NCBI GenBank assembly: GCA_024644285.1
Contig: JAHELH010000119.1
Coordinates: 1-7,445, forward strand
DNA from: Paracoccaceae bacterium
Lineage (GTDB): Bacteria; Pseudomonadota; Alphaproteobacteria; Rhodobacterales; Rhodobacteraceae
Direction of reading: 5' to 3'
Length of the DNA stretch: 7,445 nucleotides
A model generated the notes under the pieces. It saw only the letters and a list, made by a program, of their open reading frames with translations. It made no database searches and had not been told where the DNA came from. The translations under genes were made by a program, and so were the position numbers. Positions 5,827 to 7,445 of the stretch are shown one piece after another (the stretch's first letter is position 1; each line of letters begins with the position of its first letter).

Positions 5827-7391
5827 AGATCGGCACGCCGAAGGAAACCGCCTCTGGCGAGGCGCGGGTTGCGATGACGCCGGAAAGCGCGAAGGCGCTG
5901 CAGAAGCTGGGCTATGATTGCGTGATCGAGACCGGGGCCGGAGCCGGGGCCGGGTTTTCGGATGCCGCCTACAAGGCGGCGGGCGTCGAGGTGGTGAAGA
6001 CCGCCGCGGCTTTGTGGAAGGCCGCCGACATCGTCGCCAAGGTCCGCCCGCCGACCGAGGCCGAGGCGAAGCGGCTGCGCAAGGGGCAGACGCTGATCTC
6101 GTTCTTCAATCCTTCGGGCAACGACAAGCTGATGGAACTGGCGCGGTCCAAGGGCGCGAACGTCATCGCGATGGAGATGGTGCCGCGGATCAGCCGGGCG
6201 CAGAAGATGGACGCGCTGTCGTCGATGGCCAATATCGCGGGCTACCGCGCGGTGATCGAGGCGGGCAACAATTTCGGCCGGTTCTTCACCGGGCAGGTCA
6301 CGGCGGCGGGAAAGGTTCCGCCCGCGCGCGTCCTGGTGGTGGGCGCCGGCGTGGCCGGGCTGGCCGCGATCGGCACCGCGACCTCGCTGGGCGCGGTCAC
6401 CTATGCCTTCGACGTGCGCCCGGAAGTGGCCGAGCAGATCGAGAGCATGGGCGCGGAATTTGTCTATCTCGATTTCGAGGACAGCCAGGACAGCGCCGGG
6501 ACCGGGGGCTATGCCGCGCCCTCGTCGCCCGAATTCCGGGAAAAGCAGCTGGAGAAGTTCCGCGAGCTGGCCCCCGATATGGACATCGTCATCACCACGG
6601 CGCTGATCCCGGGCCGCGACGCGCCGGTCTTGTGGACCAAGGACATGGTCGAGGCGATGAAGCCCGGCTCGGTCATCGTCGACCTGGCCGCCGAGCGCGG
6701 CGGCAACTGCGAACTGACCGTGCCGGACGAGAAGATCGTGACCGACAACGGCGTGACGATCATCGGCTATACCGATTTCCCGTCGCGCATGGCGACGCAG
6801 GCCAGCACGCTCTACGGCAACAACGTCCGTCACATGATGACCGACCTGACGCCCGGGAAGGACGGCAAGGTCGTGCACGACATGGAGGACGACGTGATCC
6901 GCGGCGCGACGGTGACCTATGGCGGAGAGATCACCTATCCGCCGCCGCCGCCCAAGGTGCAGGCGATCGCGACGGTGAAGAAGGACAAGCCGAAGGAGCT
7001 GACCGCCGAGGAGAAGCGCGCGCAGGAACTGGCCGAGTTCCGCGCCCAGACCCGCAGCCAGGTCACGCTGCTGGCGGTGGGCGGCGCGGCGATCCTGCTG
7101 GCCGGCCTGGTCGCGCCGGCAAGCTTCATGCAGCATTTCATCGTCTTCGTTCTGGCGGTCTTCGTCGGCTTCCAGGTGATCTGGGGCGTGGCGCACAGCC
7201 TGCACACGCCGTTGATGGCGGTGACCAACGCGATCTCGTCGATCATCATCCTGGGCGCCTTGATGCAGATCGGGTCCGGGTCGTGGCTGGTGCTGCTGCT
7301 GGCCGCGCTGTCGGTCTTCATGGCCGGGATCAACATTTTCGGTGGCTTCATGGTCACCCGGCGCATGCTCGCCATGTTCCAGAAGTCTTAA
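5823..7391 (+). CDS. pntA: NAD(P) transhydrogenase subunit alpha, proton-translocating (Re/Si-specific)
   Basis: With PntB this inner-membrane enzyme couples proton entry to hydride transfer from NADH to NADP+. The 522 residues are close to the single-chain E. coli alpha subunit (510), unlike the split PntAA/PntAB of Rhodospirillum. Domain I (about 1-380) binds NAD(H). It starts MKIGTPKE, has RISRAQKMDALSSMANIAGY with the Arg122/Gln127/Asp130 loop, then the Rossmann motif GAGVAG (174-179) with Asp197 ending the fold, and the mobile GYTDFPSRMATQAS segment (315-328). A Pro-run and charged linker (373-412) leads to four predicted membrane helices at about 413-431, 435-456, 462-482 and 487-509. 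AGGGA at 5811-5815 lies 7 nt before the ATG. The stop is 13 nt before pntB. Alanine dehydrogenase, a relative of domain I, is excluded by the membrane domain and the pntB neighbour. Confidence 0.97.
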   Translation: MKIGTPKETASGEARVAMTPESAKALQKLGYDCVIETGAGAGAGFSDAAYKAAGVEVVKTAAALWKAADIVAKVRPPTEAEAKRLRKGQTLISFFNPSGNDKLMELARSKGANVIAMEMVPRISRAQKMDALSSMANIAGYRAVIEAGNNFGRFFTGQVTAAGKVPPARVLVVGAGVAGLAAIGTATSLGAVTYAFDVRPEVAEQIESMGAEFVYLDFEDSQDSAGTGGYAAPSSPEFREKQLEKFRELAPDMDIVITTALIPGRDAPVLWTKDMVEAMKPGSVIVDLAAERGGNCELTVPDEKIVTDNGVTIIGYTDFPSRMATQASTLYGNNVRHMMTDLTPGKDGKVVHDMEDDVIRGATVTYGGEITYPPPPPKVQAIATVKKDKPKELTAEEKRAQELAEFRAQTRSQVTLLAVGGAAILLAGLVAPASFMQHFIVFVLAVFVGFQVIWGVAHSLHTPLMAVTNAISSIIILGALMQIGSGSWLVLLLAALSVFMAGINIFGGFMVTRRMLAMFQKS

Positions 7392-7404
7392 GGAGACGGG
7401 CGAG

Positions 7405-7445
7405 ATGGAATTCGGATTCACCACTGCCGCCTATGTCGTTGCGGC
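7405..7445 (+). CDS. pntB: NAD(P) transhydrogenase subunit beta (3' cut by window edge)
   Basis: Only the first 13 codons are present (MEFGFTTAAYVVA, then the partial codon GC). This matches the usual start of PntB, the subunit that supplies the remaining proton-channel helices and the NADP(H)-binding domain. AAGGAG at 7390-7395 overlaps the pntA stop codon and lies 9 nt before the ATG. The 13-nt gap and shared strand indicate an operon with pntA. Identity rests on this short peptide plus context. Confidence 0.9.
   Translation, partial: MEFGFTTAAYVVA

Noticed and set aside
6939..6954. Run of five Pro codons in PntA as an unusual insertion
   Set aside because: It falls in the linker between the NAD-binding and membrane domains, which is variable and Pro/Ala-rich in this family.
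5214..7424. 736-codon open frame on the minus strand opposite dodecin, phasin and pntA
   Set aside because: Same reason: it spans three real genes and their gaps in antisense, and its Arg/His/Asp/Gly/Leu-rich composition is that of a shadow frame.

Overview
The window is high-G+C DNA carrying seven genes, all on the + strand, with short gaps between them. It reads as a central-metabolism locus of a proteobacterium. I think Alphaproteobacteria, possibly Rhodobacteraceae, is most likely. This rests on the single-polypeptide PntA, the MEFGFTTAAYVVA-type start of PntB and the PhaP-like phasin, and I recognised these by memory rather than by a search. No rRNA, tRNA, CRISPR array, insertion sequence or phage gene was seen.

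Layout: (1) 1-4985 is a pyruvate dehydrogenase complex operon. It holds the 3' three quarters of aceE (homodimeric E1), aceF (E2 with one lipoyl domain) and lpd (E3 with its own N-terminal lipoyl domain). The gaps are 24 and 9 nt, so the three genes are almost certainly co-transcribed. (2) 5047-5256 is a 69-residue dodecin, a flavin-storing protein. (3) A 15-bp inverted repeat with a 4-nt loop follows immediately at 5262-5295. (4) 5319-5765 is a phasin-like all-helical protein with three tandem 9-residue [YF]DP repeats at its N terminus. (5) 5823-7391 is pntA, and 7405 to the window end is the first 13 codons of pntB, together encoding the proton-translocating NAD(P) transhydrogenase. An 18-codon leader ORF overlaps the pntA start by 4 nt.

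How the genes could work together (inference): pyruvate dehydrogenase makes acetyl-CoA and NADH, and E3 needs FAD. The transhydrogenase uses the proton gradient to convert NADH to NADPH. Acetyl-CoA and NADPH are the inputs for polyhydroxyalkanoate or fatty acid synthesis, and the phasin would coat polyhydroxyalkanoate granules. Dodecin would buffer free flavin. The genes are individually well known. The points worth a second look are their co-location, the duplicated lipoyl domain on E3, the phasin repeat, the strong hairpin and the pntA leader ORF. I saw no wholly undescribed system.
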